Below, piece by piece: positions 33,539-46,465 of a stretch of DNA of 64,000 nucleotides. The translations under genes were made by a program, and so were the position numbers. A model generated the notes under the pieces. That model worked only from the letters and a program-made list of their open reading frames with translations, had not been told where the DNA came from and made no database searches. Position 1 is the stretch's first letter, and each line of letters opens with the position of its first letter. The stretch comes from Apostichopus japonicus (Eukaryota > Echinodermata > Holothuroidea > Aspidochirotida > Stichopodidae). The DNA lies in contig NC_092577.1 in assembly GCF_037975245.1 (NCBI RefSeq), positions 10,854,013-10,918,012 on the forward strand, given 5' to 3'.

Positions 33539-34147
33539 CCGCGAGACCGAAATTAATAAAAGCTCCGCGAGACCGAAATTAAAAAAAGGTCCGCGAGACC
33601 GAAATTAAAAATAGGTCCACGAGACCGAAGGTCCGCGAGACCGAAATTAAAAAAGGTCCGCGAGACCGAAATTAAAAAAAGGTCCGCGAGACCGAAATTA
33701 AAAAAGGTCCGCGAGACCGAAAGTCTTCGAGACCGAAGGTCCGCGAGACCGAAACTATTACTAGGCCCCACGACAGCGACGTAGCCAAAAATTTGAAAGG
33801 GAGGAGCACATTTTGCGATTGATATGTGGGAGGGGTCTCTGTTGAGATTTTTTTGAACAATTGAAGGTCCTTAGATGCGATCTGCTACAAAATGTACACA
33901 TTTTCGGAAGTAAAATAGACGTTTGGTTTATTATGAGGAAATTGTATCAACTGTTACGGGCTAGAGGTTAAAAGTCGACCCCTAATTAACTTCGGTCTCG
34001 CGGAACTTCGGTCTCGCGGAACTTCGGTCTCGTAGACCTTTTTTTTAATTTCGGTCTCGCGGACCTTTTTTTAATTTCGGTCTCGCGGACCTTTTTTCAA
34101 TTTCGGTCTCGCGGACCTTCGGTCTCGCGGACCTTCGGTCTCGTGGC
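33539..34147. repeat. Foldback element made of tandem CGAGACCGAA units
   Basis: The left arm (33539-33755) has about ten tandem copies of a unit of 15-16 or 25-26 bp, such as CCGCGAGACCGAAATTAAAA. The right arm (33991-34147) has about eight copies of the reverse complement, such as TTCGGTCTCGCGGACC. They face each other across a unique 235-bp spacer. The possible 5-bp duplication GTACC (33526-33530 and 34161-34165) is only suggestive. No coding capacity. Foldback elements with tandemly repeated arms are known in animals; the family is not identified. Confidence 0.85.
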
Positions 34148-36741
34148 CTGTTAACCGACGGTACCATAGCAACATCCAACAATTAGCGTATAGTCCATTG
34201 GAGGGGGGGGGGGGGGTCATGATTCAGAAAAGAAGGATGTGTTGTCCTGCTGTGTTGAACAAGACTCCCATGCAGGATGCCTGCATTTGGGTCCCCCCCC
34301 CCAAGAAAAAGAATCATTATACGTCAAAATGGCGCATTCTGAGGAATATTTAGGCAACAAATTAGGTTGGTTGTGATTCTAATGAAAATGCTACCTTTAA
34401 TTCGTTCTCGGGGTTGAAATCAACGAAGATGAGGGGGGGGGGGGTTCGGGTGGGGTTGGGTTGGAGGGTGGGGGGGGGGTTACATCCCTGGATCCAGGCC
34501 TGGGTTTTGTATTAAACTGACAGTAATTTGTAACACTAAAAACAACAGCACCAAAAACAACAACAAATACATCATAACTTTATATTAGTGGAGAACACTA
34601 TAATTTTGTATATTTAAACATAATAAAACTGATATTGTAAATACACTTAACTGTCTACAATATATTATAATTATTTCTTAGACAATATATCATCCTTTAT
34701 TACGTAAACAATGGGAGATAATAAGTAGAAATAAAAAATAAAAAAAATCCCCCCAAAAACCCCCGAATAATTATACATTTAATAATCCTGCCAGAAGAAG
34801 AATTGAGGATTATTTTTTAACCCTTGTCATGAATCATCCTGTTAAGTTCTTTTTTTTTTCAAATAGAAACAAATTTGTCATAAAGTTCGCCCGCGACGTG
34901 CGACAATTTCCTCTTTCACCATGCGGAATAATATCGATCGTATAAAACGTTATACGGCAATAATGATATGCCAACGCCGAATATAATTTAGGCCTACACA
35001 ACTCTTTACATGTTGAGTACTTTAATTCGAGTATCATGATGCAAGCGGTCTTTTGCTAATAGCCTATATATATATATATATACCAGTCCGACAAGATGGT
35101 ATTTTGTTCAAAATTAATTTACATACACAAATTTTATTTTTCTTTGGTTAATCAATAAACAATGAGCCTGCCAACTATTTATTTATCTTTCACCAACAAC
35201 ATTATGCTTGCCGTTTTAAACAAAGACAACCGAAAATTAATTTCATCCTTCCCTTTATGATAACTGGATAATCAGTTAATGAGCCTTCTTCCCCCTATTT
35301 TGAAAATGGTAAATGCGTTTCCACGGGTTTCATGTAATTTATAGCTTACGACCGTAAATTGTGTTTTTTCGTAGCAATATATAGTTATATATATTTATAT
35401 TAATATATATACTGCGTGCTGGAGTGTGGCGGTAACGTGAAAGTAAATGTTAAACGGATAAACCTCCCCCGTACGAATGGAGCAGTTCACTATGACGTCA
35501 TCGTCTGGTCAAAATGAGTATTGCAAGCGACTTCCTGGTTTCAATGTGAGAGAGATAATATTCATAGTCACGTACGGAATGGACCGTGCGTTAATTATTC
35601 ACAGTAGTAAGACCACGGTAGTATTTCCTCTGAAAAAGATATTCTAATGACGTGCCTAAAATCCAATCGCCTGAAAAAAATAGTTCAGGTCGTCGGTCTA
35701 GGCTGAAGTATATATTGCGCCGCCTCGTCAAATAGGCATTCGGTGTTTGTGACTGGAAAAGGACTAACATATTATTTGGCTATACGTCCACGGAAAAATA
35801 TAGATCTGCACTGTGGCAAACTTCTTCTAATGAACCTCCTATTTTTTTTATATAAATATATATATATTTTAAAAACGTTAGGCTATCAATGCATCAAACA
35901 CTTTGTGGGTAGGGCGAGCAATTCATTATTTTAAAAACATTTTGGCAGAAGTAGGTTGGGTTGGCGATTCATATTCTCTAATTCTTTGTTCATTTTTGCT
36001 CAAACTGTTAACAAACATTAAACATCCAAGGAGTACTTGCTCCATGAGTTCATTTATCAAAACGAAAGAAGAAAGATAAAACAAGGAAGAACGGTGAAAA
36101 TGAAGGACAAAGAGTCACTGAATTTATGAGTTTCATGATAGGAGAGGAACCAACGTACACCCGGACCGCAGTTCCCCTCTACTCTCCTCCCCTCTCCTAC
36201 CCCTCGCCATCAACCCCACTCCAAAGTCTCCCCACGTCGTTAAAGGAGCCTTTTGGAATTAACCATGTTCCGGTTGAGTGGCTATTGCTCAAATACTGAT
36301 TTTGGTTTTGAAACACTTCGCTTTATCCTCTTCATGTATTTTGAAACATGAGGAGTTCTGTTACTATATTTAAGGCGTGACCTGATTTTTCTACACCTCT
36401 GGCACTGCCTGTGATCTTCTTCACATTAATTCATAAGCAAACGTTTGGTCGCGTAAAGCCGACAACAGATTTTTGGAAAGAAACATGTTGCAACTTTGTC
36501 AAACTGTGATTGCTAAAAGACCGTGCACGTAGACATGAAACATCGTTTCCTTCGTGTCTCACTTCGTCACCCCGTCGGGCGCGTCCTAATCTACCCCCAA
36601 GCCGATATCGAGTCTTTCAAACGTCTCTAAACTTTCCGTCAATTGAAAAGTTTCCTTTATTACAACCTTAAAGATCACATTCGATTTGAAACTCCAAACA
36701 TCTGTCGAAGAAACTATAAATCGTTGGATTATGTGAGGTAG
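34148..36741. other. Gene-free stretch
   Basis: G- and C-runs (34202, 34296, 34434, 34471), AT-rich DNA, an AT microsatellite (35063-35083), a TGACGTCA at 35493-35500 and a TATA-like TATATATTGCG near 35710. No exon is recognised. Confidence 0.55.
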
Positions 36742-36947
36742 TTGAGTTTTGTTCTCATTATTAAAACGCTCAGGCAAAGCGCCCGACCTTTCCTGTGTTA
36801 TTGTAACGTCGCTCTCTTGCCGGGCGGGTTGGCAAAGCCGCATTGCATTGTGGGTTTTGTTATGCAAATCATTGATTCGCCATATTCACTCTTTTTACAT
36901 TGGCGTTCAGTTTCGGCGCGGAAGCCGGCGTGTGTCGACTCGTAAGT
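36742..36947 (+). promoter_or_regulatory. Candidate promoter and non-coding first exon, possibly of ZNF800
   Basis: A locally CpG-rich island in AT-rich DNA, with an octamer ATGCAAAT at 36862-36869, GCATTGTGGG just before it and, after 'ttcggcgcggaagccggcg', a consensus donor GTAAGT at 36942-36947. The next plausible acceptor followed by a gene on this strand is the ZNF800 exon at 44870, about 8 kb on. ZNF800 has upstream non-coding sequence in its first coding exon, so a separate 5' exon is expected. The assignment is inference. Confidence 0.35.
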
Positions 36948-39419
36948 TTCCTCGAATTTTCTCTAATTTTGTTCAAGTTTTATGTCTTCGACCATATCAA
37001 TACCTTCTTCATGACTTAGCGCTAATTTTGTTGATAGTTTTAGGCACTGGAAAAGAACTGCAAGTGATTTTTGGAGAGCGATTTTGTAACTGTCTGCGGC
37101 TTACAGTCGACCTATGCCGAGACGCTATGCGTCACACGAGACGTTGTAAATTAACGACGGTTGTCGAATCATATCCGTCATTAAAACCTTCATATCTGCT
37201 CAAAATATCACATTAAGACCCCGTGAATGGTATGCTCTGTTGAAGTACTGTGTTTAGATCATGCCATTGAGGCCATAGTCTCAAACAAAGAACTGTTGTG
37301 TGCCAAATTGAAACGTTACCCTAAGCCTGTTCGTCGGTTCTGTGCCCTTATTACGGTTATGGCCTCTGTGCAGATATGGAGATTGTTGTTACGACAGTCA
37401 TATCGGAAACACCGAGTTAGGCCTAGGTTAGGACACGCACAATCACACATGATGCGGATAACCTTGCTAGTAGCAGTAGACGTTTTTTGTTGTTAGGCAG
37501 CTTCAACTCGTACATTTTCGTTGAGGGTCGCTGTCATTGTATTGCTTTGTCATTCGCTATGAGTAGCAAGCAGTAGGCCTAATACTAGGGTCAACTGCCT
37601 AGGCTAGGCCTAAACTTAGGCCTTATGTGCAGATAATTTACATTAGGGCAAAGACTGGCCCAGCAGGTGCCGGTGGACCTCCAGACTATTGACACTCATC
37701 TAACAGAATAAAATACAGCTTCCTGGGTAACTATTCAGTCTGAGTGTAGATTATATGTTTTATAAGTCTTAATTTCAGTGGCACAAGAAAGCATCAGTAC
37801 TTGACAACATAACAGTTGTGTTTTTATGTTAAATGTTATTTCTTTCCTGTGTCTAAGATAGTCTTTATCTTGACAATAGAACAGAAGTAAATCTTTAAGT
37901 TGAAACTAATTTGAAGAACTTCAGACAACAGGGCTAAGTCACTTTTCGTAGGGGTGGCGGGGGGGGGGGGCATTGACATACAATAAACAACATTTGTTGC
38001 TACATTATCGTGAACAGGATGTGGGAAGTTTCATTTTGCAAATGTGGAGACTTGTATTTATGTTCCTCATATTAAGCCTTTGCTAGCTCAGCGGTCATAT
38101 AATGTGGTAGATGTATTTAGTCGAATTAGTGGTATCTTTTGTAGAAAGTTCATAAACACTCTTTATTTGGTAATGTAATATGTACACATTATGCATTGGT
38201 CAGTCCTGTAGTATAGATATTGAGGGCAGAATTTATAAAGTTGTTTTGCAAGTTACAGAGAGACAAACTTTTCTTGTTATGATGTTTCATATCGGAAGCA
38301 TGCTGTAATGCTACCACAGTACCCTTACCTTTACACTGTCATACACTTTGTGTTGTACATATACTATTTAGTGACAACAAATTAGCTAGATCTATGATAA
38401 ATGGCCACAAAGTTAAAACACTTTTTACAGCTCATTTGCATTTGATGTTGCAGTGTCAATAATGTGAACTTTTTACTATGAAAATATAAAAAAAAAAAAA
38501 ATGGGAAAATAATTTTAATATTTTTCATACACTATTGACAATATGACATCATAGATTAAAGGCATTGCAGACTTGCCCCAAACCGCATGCCGCGCTCTGA
38601 AAAAGTTACTTTCCGTTGCTGGCAATTGAAGTTTTCTTCTTGTCGCTACAATATGTAGAAAGTAATGAAACGTGATACCTTGTTATCTTTTATCTAGACC
38701 TGAGATGTCCACGTTGCTATGTACACTGTGTTGTGGGTATTGACCGTATCTGTATGTATTGACTGTACACTAGTGTCTAATTACCGACGGTAGCAAGCTG
38801 TGTGTGTATTTTCTGGGATCGATGGTGGTGCCTAAGACTTTTGTTACACCTCATTCGAAACTAGGTCAGATTACCGACATTAGACGTTTCTTTTTGCGCG
38901 AGTCTTCACACCCTTTAAACACAATGACAGCATCGAGAAACGACCTATGAACCAAGATATCTTTTGTACAGAGCAACGTTTTGCTCCGCTGTCAAAAGAG
39001 TTGATTCTTAGGGAGATATCATGCTAAAAGATGATGGTAGGATTTGGTGTCTTCTTTAAAGTTTGTGTTAGTCTGTGTGCTCACAAGGGATCATTGTGAC
39101 ACTGAGGAGGAATGATTTTTGTTTTTGGGAAGGGGGATGGGGGGGGGGGACTCTGGCTTGGCTGATATGTTTGTTTGTAATTGCCTCATCACCTTGGTTG
39201 TCTGTCATTGACCAGGAATTGCCAAAATGGAGAAGAAAGGTATGAAGAAACTAGGGATTGGTGAACTGTATTTAAAGTAATTGTGCGTGTATCAGACCTA
39301 ACAGAGCAAAGGCTGGGACACTATCTGCACTCCAATGAAACCCCACCATGGTTAGAACTGAGCAGAAGAAAAAGTTTGCTAAGAGCACATAAATATGGCA
39401 AGAAAATAGTACTTTCAGG

Positions 39420-39502
39420 CAATGGACAGTTATCTCTCTCGTAATGTCTCTCCTGTTTACACAACCAAATGCTTGGCACTTCTGAACAATTTCCAAGAGC
39501 AA
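39420..39502 (-). pseudogene. THAP-domain fragment
   Basis: On the minus strand the frame contains KCQAFGCVNRRDITREITVH, which has the C-x4-C start, the asparagine-arginine step and the histidine region of a THAP zinc finger. After the histidine the match is lost, probably by frameshift, and the rest of the domain is not recovered. No clear start codon leads into it in frame. A perfect TGACGTCA at 39558-39565 lies about 80 bp upstream in the minus-strand sense. The ends of a surrounding element were not found. Confidence 0.55.
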
Positions 39503-39557
39503 GTGTACAGTTCATATGCATAGAGGAGGAGATTGTTAAACTTAGGATGTGGCTCAC

Positions 39558-39565
39558 TGACGTCA
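39558..39565. promoter_or_regulatory. CRE palindrome next to the third THAP fragment
   Basis: TGACGTCA, followed on the plus strand by a YY1-like 'cataatggccgcc' at about 39582. Confidence 0.45.
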
Positions 39566-40283
39566 TTTTTGAAGTGCCCTACATAATGGCCGCCAAGACA
39601 GTACAGTAGGTTTGAAAAAAATAATTAGAAAATTCCTGGAAATTTGGGAAAAGGAAGTTTGGCTAGTTATTTCACTGAGGGGATAAGAATATTAGCCTAG
39701 CTATTTGCACTTGTATAGCAATTTGCCCATATTCATATTGTATAGCATTTTTTCTATGCCATATTGGATCAATTATTCCCTGGAGAAGCTGTTTTGTGAC
39801 ATGATAAGAACCTTTTCCCACAGCAGAGGCATTGAACTAACTAGGAGTGGAAAGTCATAATACAAATTCTAACATAACATGCAACACACCTACACACTTA
39901 TAAACTTATCCACTTAAATGACCAGCATCGTTATGAAAGCAGGATTCTGCGTCCAGGGCGCAAGATTTGAACCATTGACCCAAAATCTTCAAACGGCTAC
40001 AAGTGTCCGATGGACGCTACCTTTTTTTTGGTGAGGAAACAAACCCCAAGTACACACACTCACCACTAGGCCTATACAAAACATAACAACACATATTATG
40101 ATTGAATGAACATCTTTCTTTTCCAATGAACAAAACCTTCCTTCTCAAAAGAACCAACATTTCTTCCAGTCTTACAGAGGACTGCTTTTAAAGCAACAAA
40201 CAATGTAGCAGACACCAGCAAGTTGCGTTGCTTTACTACAGAGTTAACAACATATATCCATTACAGAGATTCTCATGCTAAAA

Positions 40284-40490
40284 AGTAGTCAACAGGGCTT
40301 TCCCTATGTACAGATAGTGATGTCTTTGCTATAGAGGCTATCACATAGGTGTACGCAAATACCATAACATTAGGCATTGTTCCAGTAGTCAAAGGGGCTT
40401 TCCCTGTGTACCGATAGTGATGTGTTTGCTATAGGCTATCACATGTGTGTACACAAATATCATAACATTAGGTCTTGTCCCAGGGTTCGA
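40284..40490. repeat. Tandem duplication of about 102 bp
   Basis: Two diverged copies share 'ggctttccct', 'gatagtgatgt', 'ggctatcacat' and 'ataacattagg', starting near 40284 and 40386. Non-coding. Confidence 0.85.
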
Positions 40491-43111
40491 CATTCAGCAT
40501 TCATGGTTTGCAGAACTTTGCGGTTGTATTGTTTCTGAGAATATCCCATGATATCTGAATCATTGTTTAGATCACATGTTATGAAGTTTATGGGAAACTA
40601 ATGTCTGTGATTCTGAAAAAAATGAGTTTTCATTTCACGGTATTTTCTGTCTCTCCGCATTGAAAGTTGCTAAAATAAAACGTACATTTCATCAAACCAC
40701 AGCAATTTCATCATCGCAAACTTGCGTCAATTTTCTCGTCCCTCGGACCACATGCTTCGGGTATATGTTTTTGTGCAGCATTTGAGTTTGAATTCCTTCA
40801 TGGGTACAGTGTCTAAAGCGTCCATTCAAGCTTGGTGTTTTTAATCTAAATTGTGTGAAAAGTCGGAATAGGTGGGGGGGATGGGTCGACTTGCCTGTAG
40901 GGGATAGGGAAAATGGGCTCAGCATTAAAACAAAACTTATAGATTAATTAAATTTGCGTCTACGGGAAACTGTTAAAAGGTGACTGACAACAGGGATTGT
41001 GAGCAAATGCTAGGCCTTCCAGGGGTCCCGTTCTTTTCCGTCGAAATCTATATACACTTTCCACCGGATTTAAAGGGCTCCATTAAATCAGTTGAAAAGT
41101 GGAGTATTTCATGGAGTGACTGTGGGGACGTACGTGTTTTGGCTCCTAGGGGAACGCAAACAATTTTTGATATGTCGTGTCCCGGGAGCGCAAGTTTTAC
41201 AATCCTAGTTAACAGTGCTGCATGATGCTAAAGGCTTGGTCCTGGCCTTATCTGTTCAAACCTACCATGCGTCTAGATGGGAGGGTTCAGCTTCTGGTTA
41301 CAACGCAGCATACTGCAAACTGATATCAAATTAATGACTGTGTAACAATAGGTTGTTAGAGTGGAAACAAAGAAAGGTGCTTTGTGTGTTTTAAGGTATT
41401 GGATAATTGATTTTTTGGAGAGCAATTTTTGTAGAGCCGTCCGTGGTGACTTACAAACACACGGCCGACGATTCACAAACAATGAGCTTGTGATATTTAT
41501 GATATTCTAAGAACTCTGTATGGTTTGGGTTTTCAAGCTTTTTCAAGTACCAGAGAATGTTTTGGTTTTATGAAGAATAAAGAGAAGAAAGACGGAGCTT
41601 TTACGTTGAGAGGAAAACAATGTGAATTCATTTGAATGTTATCATTGTCTGGATTTTAACATAGCCGGTCATAATTTTGTTAGGGCTGTGAAAAGATCCT
41701 CAAGCAAGTTTGTACTTGTTTTCTTCAGGCGGGTAGGGTGGCGGGGGCGGGGGTCAGGTCATTACATCTTCAAACTGTTTGCTTAAATTGTAACATCACA
41801 AATTCAATGCCCTGTTGAACACTTTGTGTTGATCTTTCATTTGCCTTTCAAAGTGTTACAAATTCTGTTTAAAGCTTTTCACTGAGCTATTTTCAACTTG
41901 AATCAAAATTTTCTGGAGTGTGTGCATTCAACGATGAAGCACACTGTACATGTCCATAATGCGTACAGGCCATTTCGCACCTAATCTGCGGCACAGGGAC
42001 GAACTAACCATTTACAAATAGGTTGTCATTGTTTATTAAATATTTGACTTTACATGTACAGTTTCTCAGTTGTTGGGCTATTGTTTTCTCGGTGCCAACT
42101 GCGATGCGTTTCAATCGAAATATCGATGCAACGAAATATTTATTAGAAGTAACTTGTATTAATAATGTCTCCCTCATTAACCTTCCTGCGGTGAAAAAAA
42201 AGGAAACAAACTACAAGGCTGAATTGGTATTTATCATAAATTTGCTATTTTTTAAAAAAGTTTTAAGTCTGGTTGGTCTCTTTGTAAAATTGTGCACTAA
42301 ATGCAGAGCACTGCTTTGGTATATTTCTCAAAAACATAAGCAATTGTACTAAATCATGCATTGAAGCTATATACACATGGAATTAGATCTCTGACCTAGT
42401 CTATTGGCTTGCTCAATTTACACCAATTTCTTTTCAGTTGTAACATATATAATGTGTATATACCTGTTCTGCTAAATATCTCAATACTTTGTTGAAGTTT
42501 GTGCGCACGGGATGTTTTTAGACGTACAATTTTTGCTGAATCTAAAGGCTCTCTCTTTAAATGGGGGTTGGGGGAGGGAGAGGGGTTGGGGGAGGGGAGG
42601 GAAGGGTTCAAAGCACAGCTGTTGGCAGTGATCTGTCCGGCCCCCTAATAAATGTCTGAATGATGGGCCTTCATACACCTTGCAGCATACAGTAACCCTC
42701 CTTCCTCCCATTCTACCACTGCCCCACTTTCTACACACTCGTACCCTGGTACTGAAGGCAAGTTATTCAAAGAACACAATGTCCAATGCATCAATCACAC
42801 ACAAATTTTGTAATCCTGTATGTAAGCTTTAAACTGTTGTGTTACATGCTGGTATGAGAATATCAGAATTTTGGCACGTCCTGCTATATATGTGCACTTG
42901 TGTACTATACTGTTTGTATACACAACCTCAGAAGACATTGGTATTAAGGAGATGGATTCATCTGTATGATATGTGGCAAGAGATGACACTGTTCTATATT
43001 TTAAGCACTTGTAATTCAATCCAAAAATTGCAAGAAGGTCATATTAAATTATTACTGGTCAAAAGGAATATTTCTAACTTCCATCCCTTTTAGCAGAATG
43101 CTTAGATTGTC

Positions 43112-44036
43112 AACAAGTTCTGTACGGTACAGTACAGAGCAGTACAGTACAGAGCAGTACAGTACAGAGCAGTACAGTACAGTGCAGTACAATAACAGCA
43201 CAGTACAGTACAGGGTAGTACATAACAGTACAGAGCAGTACAGTACAACGCTGTTCAGAGCAGTACAGAGCAGTACAGTACATACCAGTTCAGAGCAGAA
43301 CATTACAGAGCAGTACAATACATAACATCACAGTGCAGAACAGTACAGAGCAGTACAGTACAGAGCCATACAGTACAGATCAGTACAATACATAACAGTA
43401 CAGTTGATACCAGTTCAGAGCAGTACAGTTCAGAGCACTACAGTACAACACAGTACAATACATAAAAGCACAGTACATAACAGTACAGAGCAGTACAGTA
43501 CATAACAGTGCAGTGCAGTGCATAACGGTACAGTTCAGTGCAGAGCAGTACAGTACATAACAGTTCAGTGCAGTGCATAACGGTACAGTTCAGTGCAGAG
43601 CAGTACAGTACATAACAGTTCAGTGCAGTGCATAACGGTACAGTTCAGTGCAGAGCAGTACAGTACATAACAGTTCAGTGCAGTGCATAACGGTACAGTT
43701 CAGTGCAGAGCAGTACAGTACATAACAGTTCAGTGCAGTGCATAACGGTACAGTTCAGTGCAGAGCAGTACAGTACATAACGGAGCAGTACAATACAACA
43801 GTACATTACAGAGTACAGTATATAAAAATACTGTACAGCACATAACAGTTCAGTGCAGTGCATAACAGTTCAGTGCAGTGCATAACGGTACAGTTCAGTG
43901 CAGAGCAGTACAGTACATAACGGAGCAGTACAATACAACAGTACATTACAGAGTACAGTATATAAAAATACTGTACAGCACATAACAGTTCAGTGCAGTG
44001 CATAACAGTTCAGTGCAGTACAGTAAAGTACAGTAC
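43112..44036. repeat. GTACAG satellite with 55-bp and 140-bp higher-order repeats
   Basis: Basic units of 5-10 bp (CAGTACAGAG, CAGTACATAA). From about 43506 a 55-bp unit starting CAGTTCAGTGCAGTGCATAA is repeated at 43561, 43616, 43671 and 43726. A longer block of about 140 bp is then duplicated (43735-43875 and following). Tyrosine/serine/threonine- and cysteine/leucine-rich frames over it are repeat translations. It ends about 830 bp before the ZNF800 coding exon. Confidence 0.95.
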
Positions 44037-44869
44037 TGTAGGTTTAAAACAATTCAACTTGACAAATTGTGAAGTGGCTCATTATTATTGAAAACTAGGT
44101 AAGAGGTCACATTGAACATGTTACACTTGAAAAGATTGTATAAATTGCATTCCACATAGATGTATTATTCACTATCCTCATGAAAAGACCTGGTTATCTC
44201 CACTTAAATTAGTCTAGTGTTTTACAGATACTTAGTTGAATGTAAGTTTATCCATCGGCCTAATTAACAGGGTAAAAAGGCAATCAGGTTAGGTAAAGTG
44301 TGTGACAATAACCACATTTATTGTGTTACTTTTTCAGGTCAAGTTATGCCCTTATTCGAAGAGAATGCCCACACAAAAACATAGTTGTAAAAATCTTGTA
44401 TTTAATGAAATAGGTTAACACAGGGAACACATCACAACCACAAAATGCTATGCCAGATGGTGTACACAAGTGCAAACATATGTTTTTGTACTCAGAAACC
44501 ATAGTAACTGTATTTTATATTTAATAGAACAAATTCAGAGCCTGTTAAAATTGCTTTCAAAAATTTGAAAATTTTAAAAATTTTTAAAAATTTAAAAATG
44601 TAATTTTTTCTAACAACTGTTGTCACGTAATGTTTAACAATTGGTAGCATTTATTTTTCTGATTAAATTCATGTAATTTTATTACACACATTTTAAATAG
44701 GTAAGGAATGACTAGAAGCCCATTGCCTTTCTAATTCAGTGCAGTTGACCGTATATTTAATTGCCGTAGTGGTTCGTTAATATTAATACTATATGTTAAA
44801 AATGCTGTAACGGTTCGTTGTTTTCAGTTGGCACACTCCTTTACCTGCCTTTTCTTCTTGCTTTCACAG

Positions 44870-46465
44870 CTATTCTGAAAACGGTCAATGTGGTGAAAAA
44901 GGGGTCATTTTGAAAGAAGGAAGATGGCCGACACAGAAACAGCAGGTTCATCTAAAGAGACCCGAGCGACACATGGAGCCAACAAGATGATTGATCACTC
45001 GGTCCTTTTTCCCCCGATGCCCACATCCCACTCGGGGATCCATCAGATCCTGCAGTGTCTGTCGGTCGGCACGCCGCAGATCAGGCAAATGCTCTTGCAG
45101 GAGTCCGACGTCATTCTGGAGTGCAAGGTGTGCCGAAGTCTCTTCCGGAGCGTAATCAACTTTGTGGATCACAAGAAAAAGTATTGTTCGAGGGGCACGG
45201 GGCCCGACGTGATGTCTTCGCAGAATGTGAACTTTGACCTCCAGGAGTTGTACTCCCGCGAGAGCGAAGAGGCGGTGTATGTGGAGCCGCAGGGCATCGA
45301 GGATTCGGTCGGAAGCAGCTGTGGTTCAAAGAGTAGAGGGAAGTCGCTACAAAGGCGGCAGAATTCATTTATCGTATTGAGAAAAATCCCGTCCACCTCT
45401 CAGGCGTTAGAACAACAGATCGTGACCCCCGAGCAGATCATCACGAGAGCCGACATCGACGACATGAGCATGTTCAGTCACCAGAAGGAGTATACCGCCT
45501 CGAAGCTCATCGGGGAGATCGCCATGAAACAGGTGAAACGCTCGCGTAAGACGTCTGTCCTGGAGAAACGGCAGACCCTGCATGAAGTGATCAAAAATCA
45601 GATATCGACCCAACAACAATCAGAGACTCGGGTCGACAGCCTGCAGGAGAAGGCACAACACAGTGCGGTGATCCCGCCCATGAAGAGTCCCGTCCAGAAA
45701 GCAGTCAAGAGTCCCGAGGGCGCCGGCGACTCGGTCAAGGTGACCGCGCCGAGGAAGAGTCCGGCGTCCGCCAAGGAATCCAAAGTGACCAAAGCCGGAG
45801 ATGGGAATACCTACGGAGAAGAAAACGTGTGCAAGATCTGCAAGAAGAAGTGTAAAAACTGGACGGCCCTAGCGTGGCACATGAGAATACACACTAGACC
45901 TTTCTTCAAATGTTCAGTCTGTCAGTATAAGGCTGTCTCGGTCTTCAACCTGAAACGGCATCTCCAGCAGACCCATCACTTCTCCAAGGAGTGGGTGGAC
46001 AAGATGCTGAACCCCTCCCAGAGGACCGGCAAGTCCTACCGTCCTCCCCCCACCGAGATCTCCGAGGGCAACATACCCACCTGCAATATCTGCCTGAAGA
46101 CCTTTGCCAACCGGCGGAACGTGATGCGCCACATGGAGATCCACAACCGGGGGAACAAGGAGAAATCGCCGAAGGGCAAACCCAAGGAGCAGACACAGAC
46201 GAGCAAAGAGGACCTGGCTAGAATGAAGGTGATGCAGATAATGGACGAGAAAAAGCTGATGTGCCGCAAGTGTCACAAGAACCTCTCGTCGATGAGACGG
46301 CTGCATCAGCACGTCTGCAACCACTTTGGTCTGAACCGGTACAGGTGCAAGTCGTGCCCGTACGAGAACAGCGACTACACCCAGATGAGGAGACACATCA
46401 TGGGCAAACACGGCCGGCAGTTCCGTACCATTCAACAGATATCTGGTGCTATTAAATCTATGAAG
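44870..46465 (+). CDS. ZNF800: ZNF800 exon with start codon (UTR 44870-44923, coding from 44924)
   Basis: Acceptor 'tgctttcacag' ends at 44869; donor 'gaag|gtaggt' at 46466. Encodes residues 1-514 with six fingers. The acceptor directly before a 54-nt leader shows that at least one upstream non-coding exon exists. GC-rich coding sequence stands out from AT-rich surroundings. Confidence 0.9.

Larger units (their letters stand above)
36948..44869 (+). other. Probable first intron or upstream region of ZNF800
   Basis: AT-rich sequence without coding exons. Contents: a THAP fragment near 39.45 kb, a duplicated 100-bp segment at 40284-40490 and a GTAC-rich satellite at 43112-44036. A chance frame at 40980-41225 has no known domain. 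Confidence 0.45.

Noticed and set aside
38558-38620. TTAA followed by AGGCATTGCAGACTTGCCCC, like another TTAA-element end
   Set aside because: I found no matching inverted end downstream, so a complete element is not supported.
40980-41225. 81-residue frame ending NSAA
   Set aside because: Composition is protein-like, but there is no known domain, splice context or neighbour to support it.
43052-44003. Cysteine/tyrosine/leucine-rich and YSTEQ-type frames
   Set aside because: Translation of the GTACAG satellite on either strand.
45156-46435. Minus-strand and offset frames over the ZNF800 exon, up to 173 residues
   Set aside because: Shadows of the GC-rich zinc-finger coding sequence.
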